Below, in pieces: positions 1 through 12,571 of a stretch of DNA of 64,000 nt. The translations under genes and the position numbers were made by a program. This stretch comes from Utricularia gibba (lineage: Eukaryota > Streptophyta > Magnoliopsida > Lamiales > Lentibulariaceae): the NCBI GenBank assembly GCA_002189035.1, contig CM007989.1:7049501-7113500 (forward strand). Direction: 5' to 3'. Each line of letters begins with the position of its first letter. Position 1 is the stretch's first letter. The notes beneath the pieces were generated by a model that was not told the DNA's origin, made no database searches, and saw only the letters and a program-made list of their open reading frames with translations.

Positions 1-250
1 GATGGTAGATCACAAAAGATCTCATTTACGTAAAAAATAATCAATTTACTTGCAATTGGAGGATCATTATAGATTACTTCAATTGATACCACTGATTCAT
101 GAAATGATGATGTTTCTTCATGTTGTAAATTGACGGTTTCTAGCTCTAGTTCTTCATCTTCAGTAACATCATCATCATCCCTTAGCAAATTACGTCTCAC
201 CGTACCACACCAAAATTTCTTTATTCCAGGAACTTCTAGAAATCGAGGCT
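1..250 (-). other. Open reading stretch running off the window start, unidentified
   Basis: On the minus strand a frame stays open from about position 247 to the window edge, beginning near a stop codon and reading through EPRFLEVPGIKKFWCG, a basic stretch, then an acidic run (DDDDVTEDEELELE). It has no start codon in view and may be a 3'-truncated exon or a transposon relic, since a decayed MULE lies just downstream. I do not recognise the family. Codon content is less AT-rich than the following 600 bases, which is the only argument that it was ever coding. Confidence 0.2.
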
Positions 251-949
251 CAATGTCTCAAAATGAAACTGTCTTACCCTCAAATAAATTCAAGTAGTGA
301 TTTTTTTGCTCTACATCTAATAGAATAATACCAACATAGAATGAAAGAAATATGAGTACAAATGATAAATAAAAAGAATTTAATAAAATGTAAATTAATT
401 AAAAAAACATAAAATACCTAGCAAAACAAGAAGGGTACAAAAAATAAAATTAATAATAAATTATCATACAATTCATAAAAAAAAATTCAAACTAAATTTA
501 AATTCTAAAATCATTTATAACAAAATTAAAAGATTTTTTGATAGAAAATTGTTACCTTTTAGCTTGCCAACGCCATCTCCCCCAACTGCCATTAGTTAAA
601 ATCTAATCGATGATTATATAGTAGTGCAAACCATATGAAAGATGTTCTTCAATCATCATATCCGCTCTGTAAACCCCTAATCAACTTAATACCAGGTCTT
701 CCTTGAAGTGTAAACCATTGGTTTTTTTGGTATAAGCACAGACGGTAATAGCAAAAAAAATGTCAAGATCAAGAGGTATATTTTTTTCATTGTAAATTTC
801 CAAGAAGTCTAAAACATACCCTATTTATTTTAGGGTCAATTGCGCTAAGGGAACATCAATACAATGAAGGATTGATAAAATAAATGACAAGATTGGTAAG
901 CGTAATCCGCAACGAAAATGTTCGGTAGAAATAGCGATACCATTAGTAG

Positions 950-3830
950 AAACATATAGACTATTTTTTGGAGGCAATATACTCAACTACGGAAGTTACA
1001 TTTCTTATGACAAACCACCAATACGAATCATGCAATTTCACATTGATGCTACATTGGATGATCTACAATGTGAATTATAAGAGGTAATTCAAGTTTCAAC
1101 CTCTCTATATAATATGCGGCTCTCAGTGCAGTATTACGACTCTGAAAGCAGCGAAATGCGCTATATGCAACTATCATCTCAAATGGATTTACTCTTTTTG
1201 CACAACCCTAGTCATACCACTATTCCGGTAGATTTATTTATCATACTTGATAGTCATCGATTCAGTGCAAGATCTAGTGGAATTTATATTCCAGAACATT
1301 CATCTCAACCGCTTGGTTATTATCAAATACCGTATCTGAATGAGGTGGTTAGTGAGCACAACTCCTATGAATTCTTACAAGAGAATGAAGACAATTATGT
1401 AGAATATGACTTCGGTCCAGCTCCAAATATTGATGGTGATTCAATGATAAATTACAATAATGATTATGAAGTTCCTGGTGCAGATATTCCACATGAAGGA
1501 GATTCTGAAAACTTAGATTTGAGGTAGAAGATGAAGATCAAGAAGAAGATTTAGGGGATACAGAATGTGTACCAATGGCTGCTTTGGCAGAAGGGGGAGA
1601 CCCTTTAGATGAACCACTTTCACTGGTCTATGTTGATATTTTCTCGGAAGGACAACGGTTTTCTACAAAAGAAGATTTTCCTAGAGCAGTCCAAGACTTT
1701 TCAATACAAATTGGAAAAGAGTACACAGTCGTTGATAGTGAACCAAGAGTGCTTGCTATGATATGTAAACATCACAAAGAAACCAACTGTAAATGGAGAA
1801 TCCGTGCCGCTTATCATAAAAAGATTGGAGTGGAAAATTACTAAGCACACTGACCCTCACACGTGTAGACGGCTCGGAGTTGGTTTTTTCCGGCACAAAA
1901 ATGTGAATTCAGCATACATTGCGAAGATAGCGAAACCATTTGTGGAAGCAGATACAGGTACAAAGGTGGTGACAATAATTATTGATGTTGAAACTGCTAC
2001 TGGTTACAAAATCCCGTATCATCGTGCATGGTATGGGCTACATAAAGCTTTCGAACTCATTTATGGTACTTGGGAGGTATCTTTGCAAAAACTTACGAGT
2101 TTTTTGAATGAGGTGGCTATTCAAAATCCTGGAACAGTGATTGATTGGAAACACAAAGGTGATGGTATTACTATGCACTATGTGTTTTGGTCATATGGTC
2201 CATGTATCCGTGCATATCAGCATTCAAAACTGGTTATATCAGTTGATGCAACTCTATACAACACTTATAGACACAAGTTATAATCGCAGAAACTCTATCA
2301 CCTAGTGGCAAGCTTCTTCCACTAGCTTTTGCCGTTGTTATTGAAGAGACCAATGATTCTTGGTTATGGTTTTTGGATAAAGTAGGAACTCACATCGCCC
2401 TTGATAAACCCACATGGCTTATTTCAGATAGGCATGAGTCAATAAAAAATGTTGCAAAATAGGTGCCTGCTTTCATGGAGGAATACAATGGATGCCACCG
2501 TTATTGTTTTCGTCATCTTCGTTCTAATTTTTTAGATCATTATAAGTCTGAAGATTTGAGAAGTCTATTTATTAAAGCGGCTTTGACGGGATATAAAGAG
2601 AAATTCACTGCTTATATGAAGAGAATTGAAGAGAATAATAGAAGTGCATTTGCATATTTGTCCAAGATGAAACCCGAAACATGGACAATATCGTTTGATG
2701 GATGTCGAAGGTTTGTCACCATGACGACCAATCAAGTCGAAGGGATGAATGCAGTACTTTGTGGAGCTTGGCATCTTCCTATTACTGCACTTGCGAAATA
2801 TTTCATCTCAATCATTTATATTTATAATTTTTTATAAGCATCAACTTAATATGATTACAAATTTGCAGGCCACTTTTGCAAGATGTAAAAAATACATTTG
2901 CGAAGGACTCGAAGAAGCAATGAAAGCTCAATCAAACAATGAAACACTGGTCAAACAAGCGCGTAAGTTATTTGATCACTAGGATAAACCTATCCCACAT
3001 ATGCGAGTGGAGATTTACAATCACATAGAAATGATCGTCCATGTACAAACCCGTAGGCATCAAAGTAACCCAACGAACGACAATGTGTGTATCGTACGGT
3101 TGAAAAATGGCACTTGTAGTTGTGGGAAGTAGCAAAACTACGGAGTACCATGCTCACATGCTCAACAGGTATTTATCGAAGAAAATATCTCCCTTTATTA
3201 ATATCATACATAACATTCACAAATATATTTCTATGTTGCAGTCTTGTAAATTGTTGAATGTCGACCCGATAATGTGTGTTAACCCATCGCTTTTGGTTCA
3301 ACAACTCATCACTATATTTCGCTCACAATTTCGTCCACTTCGAGCCGAGATTCATTGGACGCCAGGGCCATTCACTCTGAAGCATGATCCAACACGTAGG
3401 AGAGCTGTTAGTAGAGGCCGGTATCGTAGTAAACGATTTCAAATGTCGATGGATAGGGGTCGTGGGTGCGGCACTCGAGGTAAATCAACGAGAAATACTA
3501 ATCAACCTAATATTGAATCACCCCCAACTATGCATAGAGGTTCAGTGGATGAGGACCGTGGACGAGACAAATTTACAAGGGATACCATGCCAACCGAATT
3601 TGAATCAACCTCATCTATGCCGCCACGAATGCATAGAGCATCCGTCGACATTCCAAGAGAGGAACTATATGATCATTTCCATTATCCGCCGTGTGCCTCT
3701 GTTCAAGAACGTCCATCCAGCCTTCATTTGGACTTTGAAAACATACCTTCCACTTCCGGCCAAGGTTGCAAAAAAAAAAAAAAAAATAGCACGAAGAGCA
3801 CGGGATCGAATTAGTAGTCCATTCAGGTAA
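950..3830 (+). pseudogene. Decayed MULE (MuDR-type) transposase
   Basis: A Mutator-like transposase in pieces. In order: a degenerate N-terminal region (about 960-1527) with an in-frame TAA near 1078; an acidic linker; the MuDR N-terminal zinc-associated segment (1620-1844, FSEGQRFSTKEDF, then CKHHKETNCKWRIRA); the DDE core (1830-2460, including VISVDATLYNT, ETNDSWLWFLDKV and LISDRHESI); a helical segment (2463-2837); and a SWIM zinc-finger-like end (about 3085-3170, CSCGK then PCSH) with a basic, low-complexity tail to 3830. Frameshifts near 1840 and 2280, a TAG at 2461 and another inside the SWIM motif (about 3134) break it, so no functional transposase can be made. MULE transposases normally run 600-900 residues, which fits the span. 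Terminal inverted repeats were not identified with confidence. The poly-A run at 3770-3786 lies in the tail. Confidence 0.85.
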
Positions 3831-5805
3831 AGAAAATATCTATTTATCCCTACTAAATGTATCTTATTTCAATTTGTATCTTTTTATCTAATTAATTAAA
3901 TGGATTCAACGTTATTTATAGATAGTAAAATCCAAGTTAATATAATACTATCGTAATTAACATAAAGCATTTTAATTTATTTGATCATCATTTATCTATG
4001 ATGTTAAATGAAATCAAAATCATAATATTTTATAAATTATATACTTTTGGATATTATATTATTTCTCTTTAAGTAAAATACACATAATTTGTCAATAGTT
4101 AATTTGATCATCTAAATTTATTTTCTAATTAATTATCGATCAAATTCAATTTAATAAAATATATTATCTATTCATTATATCAATAAAAAGGTTCAATCAA
4201 ATAAATTTAAATAATAACATATTTTTACGAATTATAATTAATTTTTTTATAGTTTATTAATGTACCTTATAGTTTTTATAAATTAAAGTATTAAATAATT
4301 TATTTACACTATTTAAAAAATATTTTTTTAAGTATTTGTTTTAAATTTAATGATATTTAAAATAAATCTAAAATATCATCTGTAGAATCAAATAATTATG
4401 ATGATTTACTTTTTTAAATAACTATTTACATAGTTATCGCAATCATGTGATTGCAGTGACTTACGTATTTTAAAACATTATTTATATAGTCACTGCAACG
4501 ATTGGTGACTATATAAATAATATTTAAAAATAGGTAGGTCACCGTAATTAATCGATTGCAGTGAGTACCCAATTAATCGAATTTTTTTTGTTTTATTTTG
4601 GTAACTTTCTTTTTACTTAATAATAGAGAGTAAATTGTCATGTATCTTATAACGGAGAACATTTTTTTGATGGAGGGTCATTTTTGTTTAATTAGAGATA
4701 TTTTTTTAATCTAAAAATATTTGGAAATATGAATTTTGGAAACTTTAATAATAAAATGTTTAATAATAAAATTTTTGAAAAATGAATTAATTCTTTTAAA
4801 TTTTTAGAATTGATTTAAAAGAAAAGAGATTTATGATTCTGAAAAACCAGAATAATTTTTTTTCAAAATTTTTTAAAATATTTATTTTAAAAAAATTAGA
4901 TTGTTCTAACAATTTAATAAAAAGTTTTTCAAACTTCTATTTTAAATAAGTAATATATTATTATTTTTATATAATAATAACCAATTCTTTTTTTAATGAA
5001 TATTTTTTTTATTAATAATTTTGATATTATAGATACAAGTTTAATAAAAAAAAATTATGTAAATATTATAATAAAAATATGTAGATTCCATTTATTGAAA
5101 ATGGATATTGCATATTAACAAAATACAAATTATTACATTTATAATACGTATATACATATAAACAGTAACATAGATAGTTTTTTAAATTCAGATGTACACA
5201 GTTAACACGATGTATAGTTTTCTAAATAGATATTTTTACAATGGTTAGTTTTAAAAATGAATCGTAGTAATGGGCGAAACCTGCAAGCATTCCTGTGGGT
5301 TGGTGGAGCTTTGGCAGAAGGGTTGGTGGAATTTTGGCAGGAGGGTTGGTGAACCTCACAAAGGAAAGAGGAGCCAAATTGGGCTTTACATTTTTCCTGC
5401 TTCAATTTGCGAGTTGAACTGACAGAGAAGATCATGACCACCAAAATATTAGGTGAACTCGTGCGATACTGAACATACTGGTTCCAGTACTCTGTGGGGT
5501 TCAAGGCGTGAATACAAAAATGAAATCTTTATGACAATTTTATAAAATTGTTAATCGTCGTCTTGTGTTTTAATGATGGTGTTAAGACCACAAGTCGCCA
5601 TTGATGTTGTAACCAAGAAAATCCCAGAAAGAAAATCAAACGATGTATTCGGCTTTTTACCTGGCCCCAGCACCAACAGCGAAGCCCTTTTCGAGAAGGT
5701 TAGTGAACAAACCAGCGTTTCCAGTTTTATCATAGACTTCTCGTTTTCGAATTTTTCGTTTAGTTTTTTTTTTATGTTGCTAAAAACCGAAGATTGGTTG
5801 CCCAA
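3831..5805. other. AT-rich spacer between MULE and QPT
   Basis: About 2 kb of highly AT-rich sequence with no supportable gene. It contains one long palindrome (4436-4564, listed separately). The last 600 bases are less AT-rich and should hold the promoter and 5' leader of the quinolinate phosphoribosyltransferase gene. An open stretch starting with ATG at 5573 and ending at a plausible GT donor (5699) could be an upstream exon, but no acceptor joins it cleanly in phase to the coding exon at 5806. Confidence 0.6.
4436..4564. repeat. MITE-like palindromic hairpin
   Basis: The left arm (about 4436-4499) and the right arm (about 4503-4564) are inverted copies with a few mismatches. The central portions read ATTATTTATATAGTCAC on the left and GTGACTATATAAATAATA on the right, and the outer ends carry GATTGCAGTGA-type motifs in opposite orientation. 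Nearly the whole 129 bp folds into one imperfect stem with a loop of only a few bases. There is no coding capacity. This is the structure of a small foldback or MITE element, or of a solo palindromic terminal end left by a DNA transposon. Confidence 0.6.
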
Positions 5806-7823
5806 ATGTTGTCTGGAGTTAACACCACAATTCCACCTGGGTTGCTGGCGGTGAAGCCTCCGGCGCATCCGACGTATGATTTGAAGGCTGTCATAAAGCT
5901 TGCACTGGCCGAGGACTCCGGGGATCGAGGTTTTTTTTTTTTTTTTGCTCGTTAAACAGATAAAAATTGTTTCTTTGTGGTGTTTATCGTTGATAGTGGA
6001 TAATTGGAATCGTGTGATTTCAGCTAATTTTTGCGTATTAATGGGTATAGAGATGAGAATTTTTTGGCGAGTTTAGGAGATTGCGCCTACTAGCTTTTAC
6101 CGCGATACTTATTCACTAATTCAAATGAGTGTTTAGTGATTGGGAGCGTAGACAGATGAAATGGTCATGTTTCTGATAAACAGGGCCTTCTGTGGGATTG
6201 AAATGGATGAACTTCGCCATTGTTTTGAATGTTTCATTCTGTTGATGTGTTTGTTTCTGAAGCAAGAACCACTTGTTTCCTGATTCTTCTCTGGAATACA
6301 TAACTGCCATCCAGTAGATGTTTTGTATTGCAATGCTTGAAGTTAAGGTGGGGATTTTCCTAACAGGGGATGTGACTTGCAAAGCAACAATACCTTCTGA
6401 AATGGAGGTGGAGGCCCATTTTTTGGCAAAAGAGGATGGGATTGTTGCTGGTGTTGCGCTAGCAGAAATGATATTTAATGAAGTTGATCCCTCCCTCAAG
6501 GTAAAAATCGAGTTTTTTGTTCCATTCTCTCCAAATTCATGTTCTGGTTTGAACAAACGTGTCAATTACTACCGTTAGCTTCTATAATCCATCAGATACA
6601 GTGGCTGAGAAAAGATGGTGATTCTGTCTTCAAAGGCCTGGAATTCGGCAAAGTACATGGTGTGTAAAATCCTTGGAAATTTCATCATGGGATGTTGTAT
6701 ATTATCTCCATACAAGCATTTTCACTGATTTTTCCCCTGCTTCACAATGAGATGTTGCAGGAAGAGCACACAGCATTGTTGTTGCTGAAAGGGTTGTGCT
6801 CAACTTCATGCAGAGGATGAGTGGAATAGCTACTTTAACCAAAGTATGCATCCAAATGAGCCTGTGCTATGAATGAATGCGCTAGTCCTTGAGAACATCA
6901 TCCTGAGTGCTGTTGAAATTCTTAGGCTATGGCAGACGCTGCTCACCCTGCACGCATCTTAGAAACCAGGAAAACTGCTCCAGGCTTGCGTCTGGTGGAC
7001 AAGTGGGCGGTATCATTCTATCAGATTCTCCTCTAGACTTGCACCATCTCCAAAGTTTCTTGATCCATGAGTTTCTTTGCTGTAGGTGTTGATTGGTGGG
7101 GGTCAAAACCATCGCATGGGCCTGTTCGACATGGTTATGATAAAAGATAACCATATATCAGTAGCAGGGGGCATTTCTAATGCTCTGAAAGCTGTGGATA
7201 CTTACCTGGAGCAGAACAGGATCGAGATGGCTGTGGAGGTAGTTCTTGTCTGGCCATAGTTTCCATGTACTCTTCCGGATCTCAAGTCCTGGCACGGTTT
7301 CAGGTCGAAACGAGGACATTAGATGAAGTAAACGAAGTGCTGGACTACGCATCATCAAACAAAACATCCCTGTCCAGGATCATGCTGGACAACATGGTAG
7401 TCCCCTTGTCCAATGGGATGTTGATGTTTCCATGCTCGAACAAGCCGTGCGAGTGATCGATGGAAGGTTCGAGACTGAGGTATGATAGAAGCTGTGCCTC
7501 CATTAATCCTTGATCTGCACTGGAAATGTGAATGTTGCATTTGTCAATTATGCTGTTGTTGTTCTTTCTGTGGTTAGGCTTCTGGAAATGTTACTCTGGA
7601 GACAGTGAACAAGATAGGACAGTCTGGGGTGACATTCATCTCCAGGTTCCAGTTAAAACGCCAAATACGTTTCTGTGAATGATCTGATCTCTCATCTTTG
7701 CACCATTTCTGCTTCTTTCCCTGCAGTGGCGCCTTGACGCACTCCGTCAAAGCACTCGACATTTCACTGAAAATCGACATGGCACTCGCACTTGAAGTCG
7801 GAAGGCGAACAAACCGGGCGTGA
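5806..7823 (+). CDS. QPT: Quinolinate phosphoribosyltransferase (nicotinate-nucleotide pyrophosphorylase, decarboxylating)
   Basis: Converts quinolinate and PRPP to nicotinate mononucleotide in de novo NAD synthesis; plant QPTs act in plastids. Nine exons read in phase: 5806-5929, 6367-6500, 6596-6659, 6761-6843, 6926-7009, 7086-7238, 7304-7479, 7578-7645, 7727-7823. About 327 residues match the family end to end: [141 protein letters not shown]. Exon 7 needs one extra base at the GGG run 7415-7417: as given, SNG is followed by MLMFPC instead of the expected DVDVSML, and the frame is correct again downstream. I read this as a sequence error or a very recent lesion. The start is uncertain: the ATG at 5806 gives the mature-like N terminus, and a transit-peptide exon may lie upstream (ATG 5573). 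Confidence 0.93.
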
Positions 7824-10800
7824 TCGGAGCACGTGCCTCTCAACCAAAGAAAGATGATCGCCCGTCGGTCAAGTTGGGGAGGAGGGTAAAGAAAAGTTGT
7901 AACTTTCTTCTCCGTTGCGTTATCCATGCAAAAGGTTTCACTTTCACAGTGGATACCACATTTACTATGCATTCTAAGTTTACTCCCCCATCTACCACCA
8001 TTTGTTCAATACATACTCGCAAATTTCTGCATGCTTAGAACACACAAAAACTATAGCAGCAGCAGCAGCAGCCACATCCCAGAAAAACTAATGTACGTTG
8101 AGCAAGATCCACATGGTTCATAAGATGCACCCACCCCAGAACCAAGTCTGATCACACCAAGTCAATCTGTGCCCAAACAGAGAATGGTGGAAGGAGACTA
8201 AACCCAACACACCCAGATCAGCGGAGACACTTCAGATTACCATTTCCCGGGTGGGCAAGATTTTTGTTCAAGATGGCGGCAACCGAGAAAGCGAAGGGTG
8301 TGGCGTAAAGGGAGGTTCCTCAGAAATCAGCGTCACTGTATCATGATCCAATTTTCCTCAGGTCCCAGAGAAAGATTTGGTGGAGTGTCTGGGCAACTCG
8401 AGAATGGACCCAGGATATGGACGTGCGGGGAGGGGTGATCTTTGTCTTTGTAAGAAAAAGCTCTACAGCTTTCTTCTACTTCACACGCAACAGTCGCTGT
8501 TGCCAAATATCCTACGAAAGCGCCCCGCCGGAGGCCGCCTTGGTGAAATCAGAAATGGCGCTGTCAAACGGTAAACGTTTGTAATTCCAACACACCCTCA
8601 AAATTAAAAAAAACAGCATTTCAATTTTCCGTAAATATAAATAACTTAATTCTTAATTTTTAAAATTGTAAAAAAAAACATTTCAAATTATCAAAACTTT
8701 TTAGGAAAGATCCAAACGATTTGTTCAAAATTTTAGACTGTGAACCGATTTATGACATTATAAATTAGTTCTAGTTTTACATCTAAAAAAATTTCATAAT
8801 AAAACTTTTCGCAATAGTATATTAAGTTTGACGAACCAAAATCCCATATTAAGAACATTTGATTATTGTAATTACCGGAATTTGGCGAGAGTAAAAATAT
8901 CAAAAAATAAAAAATAAAAATTATAGATATTATGTATAACGATTATAATGATATTAGGAGTCAAAACTAATTAATAAGAGTTAAATATGTAATTTTATAA
9001 ATTTGATGACAAACTATTTAAAAAAACAAGTAAATTGACTTGTGATGTTATTTTGAAACTTGAAAATTATATTCTTCATACTGATTTTAAATTGAAACGG
9101 TATCGTCTAACTCCAATTTCAACACACCTGTGGATATATATTTCATTCGCAAATATTTTTTGGATAATTATTGTATTTGCTTGGAGGAACATTATTTATT
9201 ATAAAAGTTCGAATTAAACACTAAATTAAACCAGATTTACTCCAATATCATAATTTTTTGGATTTGCTTTAATAATTTATAAAAAATTAAAATAATATAT
9301 GTAAATATTTTTTTTATTTCTACCAATATATTTATAATAAATTAAATTTGATTCAATTCATAGTAAAAAAACATTCAACTCAAAATCATAAATTAAATTT
9401 AAACATTTATAAAACAGTGAATTACTATCAAGTGAATTTTTACTATTAGACACATGTCACATACCTATTTTCTTTTTACTTGAATTATTATTTACGAAAA
9501 TAGTCATTCTTAACCTATTTCTCACATATTTAATTAAAAATTTTATTCTATGAGTAACCACATTTTTCACACATTAATCACTAAGTGGTTACTTTTTTAA
9601 CAAAATGTCATAATTATCAAATCGATGATGTAATAGTCGATCGATAGTATAATAGTGGGTATTCCAATTGAATTAATGCTCTTAGATAGTTACACATATA
9701 TCACTTTTGATTTTTTTTATTTAAATCACCATATTTATCCTATTGGATGAGGTTGATAGTATTACCAAACTCACATGTTTTTAAATATTTAAATAAAATC
9801 TATAACTTATTATTAAGTGATTTTTTGAAACTCTATAGATTGAATTATAGGTATTTATCCATGAATACTAACTGATTAATCAAATTTTAAAAAACTATAT
9901 GATAACGTCTCATTTAATCAAATTATTGGTTGTTAGATAAAATTTGAATCTGTATTAAAAAATTTTGAAAAAAAAAACAAGTCTGCATACAAATATATAG
10001 CATATAAAGCAACACAAACTTGTATGAAAATTGTATTTATGCCCGGTGTTAATAAAGTTAAGTTATTTCAAAAATTGAGATCTTGTAAATATCCTTAATT
10101 AGAGTTTTTTTATTATATTAATTATAAATATTGAAATATTTACAATTCTGATAATTAACATCTTATTTATCATATATTATAATAATAAATGAATATGAAC
10201 AATTTTATCAGAGTATGAATTTACAAATCATCCTATAAATATCAGATATTACTTTTTTATTTGATCAAATAATATCTAGAGAAATTCTTAGGTGAAGGCG
10301 AGAATTTCTCTGAGTACATTAACGCCAGCTGGGGCCACATGGCTGTCTTTTTGTGGTATGTTAAAATTTGGAATAAAAATTGAAGATGACTAAAAATGAT
10401 GTGTGTATGTGTATTTTTGTATAGATTATAAGATTTTGACATGGTGATGATGATTGGAATAGAAACGTAATGTTTTCGAAATCATGTATTATAAAAAAAT
10501 GAAATTTGTTACAAATTCAAATATGATGTAGATATTTTTTATACCATAATCGAAAAGATTTAATTAAATTAAATAATTTTTTCTAGGTTTATTCACCCCT
10601 TCAATCACATATATATTGAAAATTACATTTATTTGATTGCGACTTATTTTTTTAATACATGTATTATTTGTAAATAATTGTATAACCTTTTTAAACATAC
10701 TATCAAAACCCTATGTTTATTTTTTTTAATTAAATATGAATATTTTTAATGTATCATTAATTAAACTACTTCAACAATCTTAATTGGTGAAATTGTACGT

Positions 10801-11640
10801 GTTTAAAAAATTAAAAACGTTGACGAAGCAAATTCGAATAAAAACTGGGAAAAAAAAGGCATGGAGTCAGCAGGCGGTGGGGGCCCCAGTGCAGTCTAAA
10901 TTGGAAATGCAATCGGCGATCACGACCGTCCATTTATGAAAATCCTCCCCAAGATAAAACTAAAATCGCCCTCCACAAAAGTCTATTTTATTTTTCTTCA
11001 TTAATAAAAAATATAATACGAAAATAGGTATCTAGGGTTGGGTGTACGTGGACGGTAATTTTTGGAATTAAATGACGTGTAATTGGAGTAAATGTGTTCA
11101 TGCTCTTGGTCCAAGTACATGATTCACGGGGGGAGGTGAAAATGAAAATGTATATTGGGAGTTCGTACGGCTGGAATTAAATATTGCATTAATTTAACCT
11201 AATTTATTATTATTTTGGGGATTATTCTGGTCCATGAAAAAAGGAAGGCAAAAAGAAATGATTTTACTGATTATAATGAAAAGGAAAATTGAGGTTTTCT
11301 TTTTTCTTTTTTGAGGGGGGGAAATAATCCAGTCCTGATTGCACAAAATCAGAAGCGATGTTCTGCTTACAAGATGCACATGTGTTTTGGGGAATTGTCT
11401 GGGTGAGAAGTTTTTGAGGTGTTGTGGGAGGTTTTTTGAAGTTGGGTGGGTGCTCGAGGGCTTGGGATTGCAGGGCGGGTTGTTGGAGGAGTTGGGGAAG
11501 TTTGCTGGGAAACTGAGCGGGTGTGCTGGGGAGTTGTGAAGTTGAAGCTGGCAGCGGTTGGAAGGAAGGAAGGAAGGAAGATGGTTATGGAGATGGAGCC
11601 GACAACCGTACTGGTGCAACCGTGAGAAAATGAAGCTTCT
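7824..11640. other. QPT 3' flank and AT-rich spacer
   Basis: 7824-8580 is moderate-GC DNA that should include the QPT 3' UTR. It contains an (AGC)6 microsatellite at 8055-8072. From about 8580 to 10850 the DNA is strongly AT-rich with no convincing gene. 10850-11640 becomes less AT-rich and contains a GGAA microsatellite at about 11563-11580; it is likely promoter of the FAB1 gene. Open frames on either strand here are low-complexity and lack splice or domain support. Confidence 0.6.
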
Positions 11641-12571
11641 TACTCTTCCTTTTTCCGTCTTTCCGTTCCCACCTTCTTCTTATGTCCTTTCTAGTTGTAA
11701 TCCGTAACCTCTCCTCTTCTTTGGGTTTGTAATCTTCTTTACCTTTCTTTTAAGACTCAAGATTCTTAGTTTGTGGTTTTGAAGCAGCGTCATCCATTTC
11801 TCTGAACTGGGTCTTGGGTTATCATTTTCATAAAACTCTGATTTTGTCCCGTTCGTGGGGTGGGATTTCGTTCCTCCGAGTTTGTTGGTTCTAATTAACG
11901 CGTTGATTCGGGGAATTCAGTACCTTGTTGCTTCTTTGACTTTTTTGACAAGTTCAGAGTATTCACCAGGAACCAGTCCGCGGGTCAAACGTTCATCTTC
12001 TCATCAACGCACTGGAAATTTCTAGTATACTGGTAGATTGAGTGGCTTGAAACACTTCACAACACCTATGTCTGCGGTATCATGTCCATATCCTTAATTT
12101 CAGAGACGTCAGTTTGTGTAGCTTCGGAAGCAGGGGCTGCAGGTTGTTCCTGCAGTATTTTGTGACTCAGTTACAGGGGAGTTCTACTTCTTTTCTTGTT
12201 GACCCTGTGATCATGTTTATACCTGCTATTGGAAGAGCTGGAATCTTGGATGAATGTTTGAGAGCGGGCTTGATGTTTTTACACATTTGTTGCAGTGTTT
12301 TGTGATTCTGGTTCTTGGGAAAATCCTTCTTCTTGTTGATAATACCCGTGTTGAACCTTTCAGTTGAGAAGTGAAATGAAACGAACACCATACGTTCTGT
12401 TGAGAAATCCACTTGTTTTTATTGTGGGTGTTAGGGTTTTAGTTTAGTGATAGAGTTGATCTTTTACAACTAGTGTAGTGAGGAAACAGTATCCTTAGCC
12501 TTTTGCTGATTCCTCTGATATCTGAGGGAAAAGGGATTTCTCTTGTGCCAAGTTTTACTGGACTGAAAATC
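11640..12571 (+). promoter_or_regulatory. Probable 5' leader and leader intron of the FAB1 gene
   Basis: A pyrimidine-rich, non-coding stretch begins near 11640 (CTTCTTACTCTTCC and similar) and looks like a plant transcription start region and 5' UTR. Several GT and AG sites are present and the frame is closed, so one or more leader introns probably precede the coding start. Exact transcript ends cannot be set from the sequence. Confidence 0.35.

Noticed and set aside
5551..5868. 105-codon minus-strand open frame over the QPT first exon
   Set aside because: Antisense shadow of the QPT start region.
11194..11619. 141-codon open frame on the minus strand upstream of FAB1
   Set aside because: Low-complexity His/Ser/Pro/Asn/Lys translation of purine-rich repeats; no domain or splice support.
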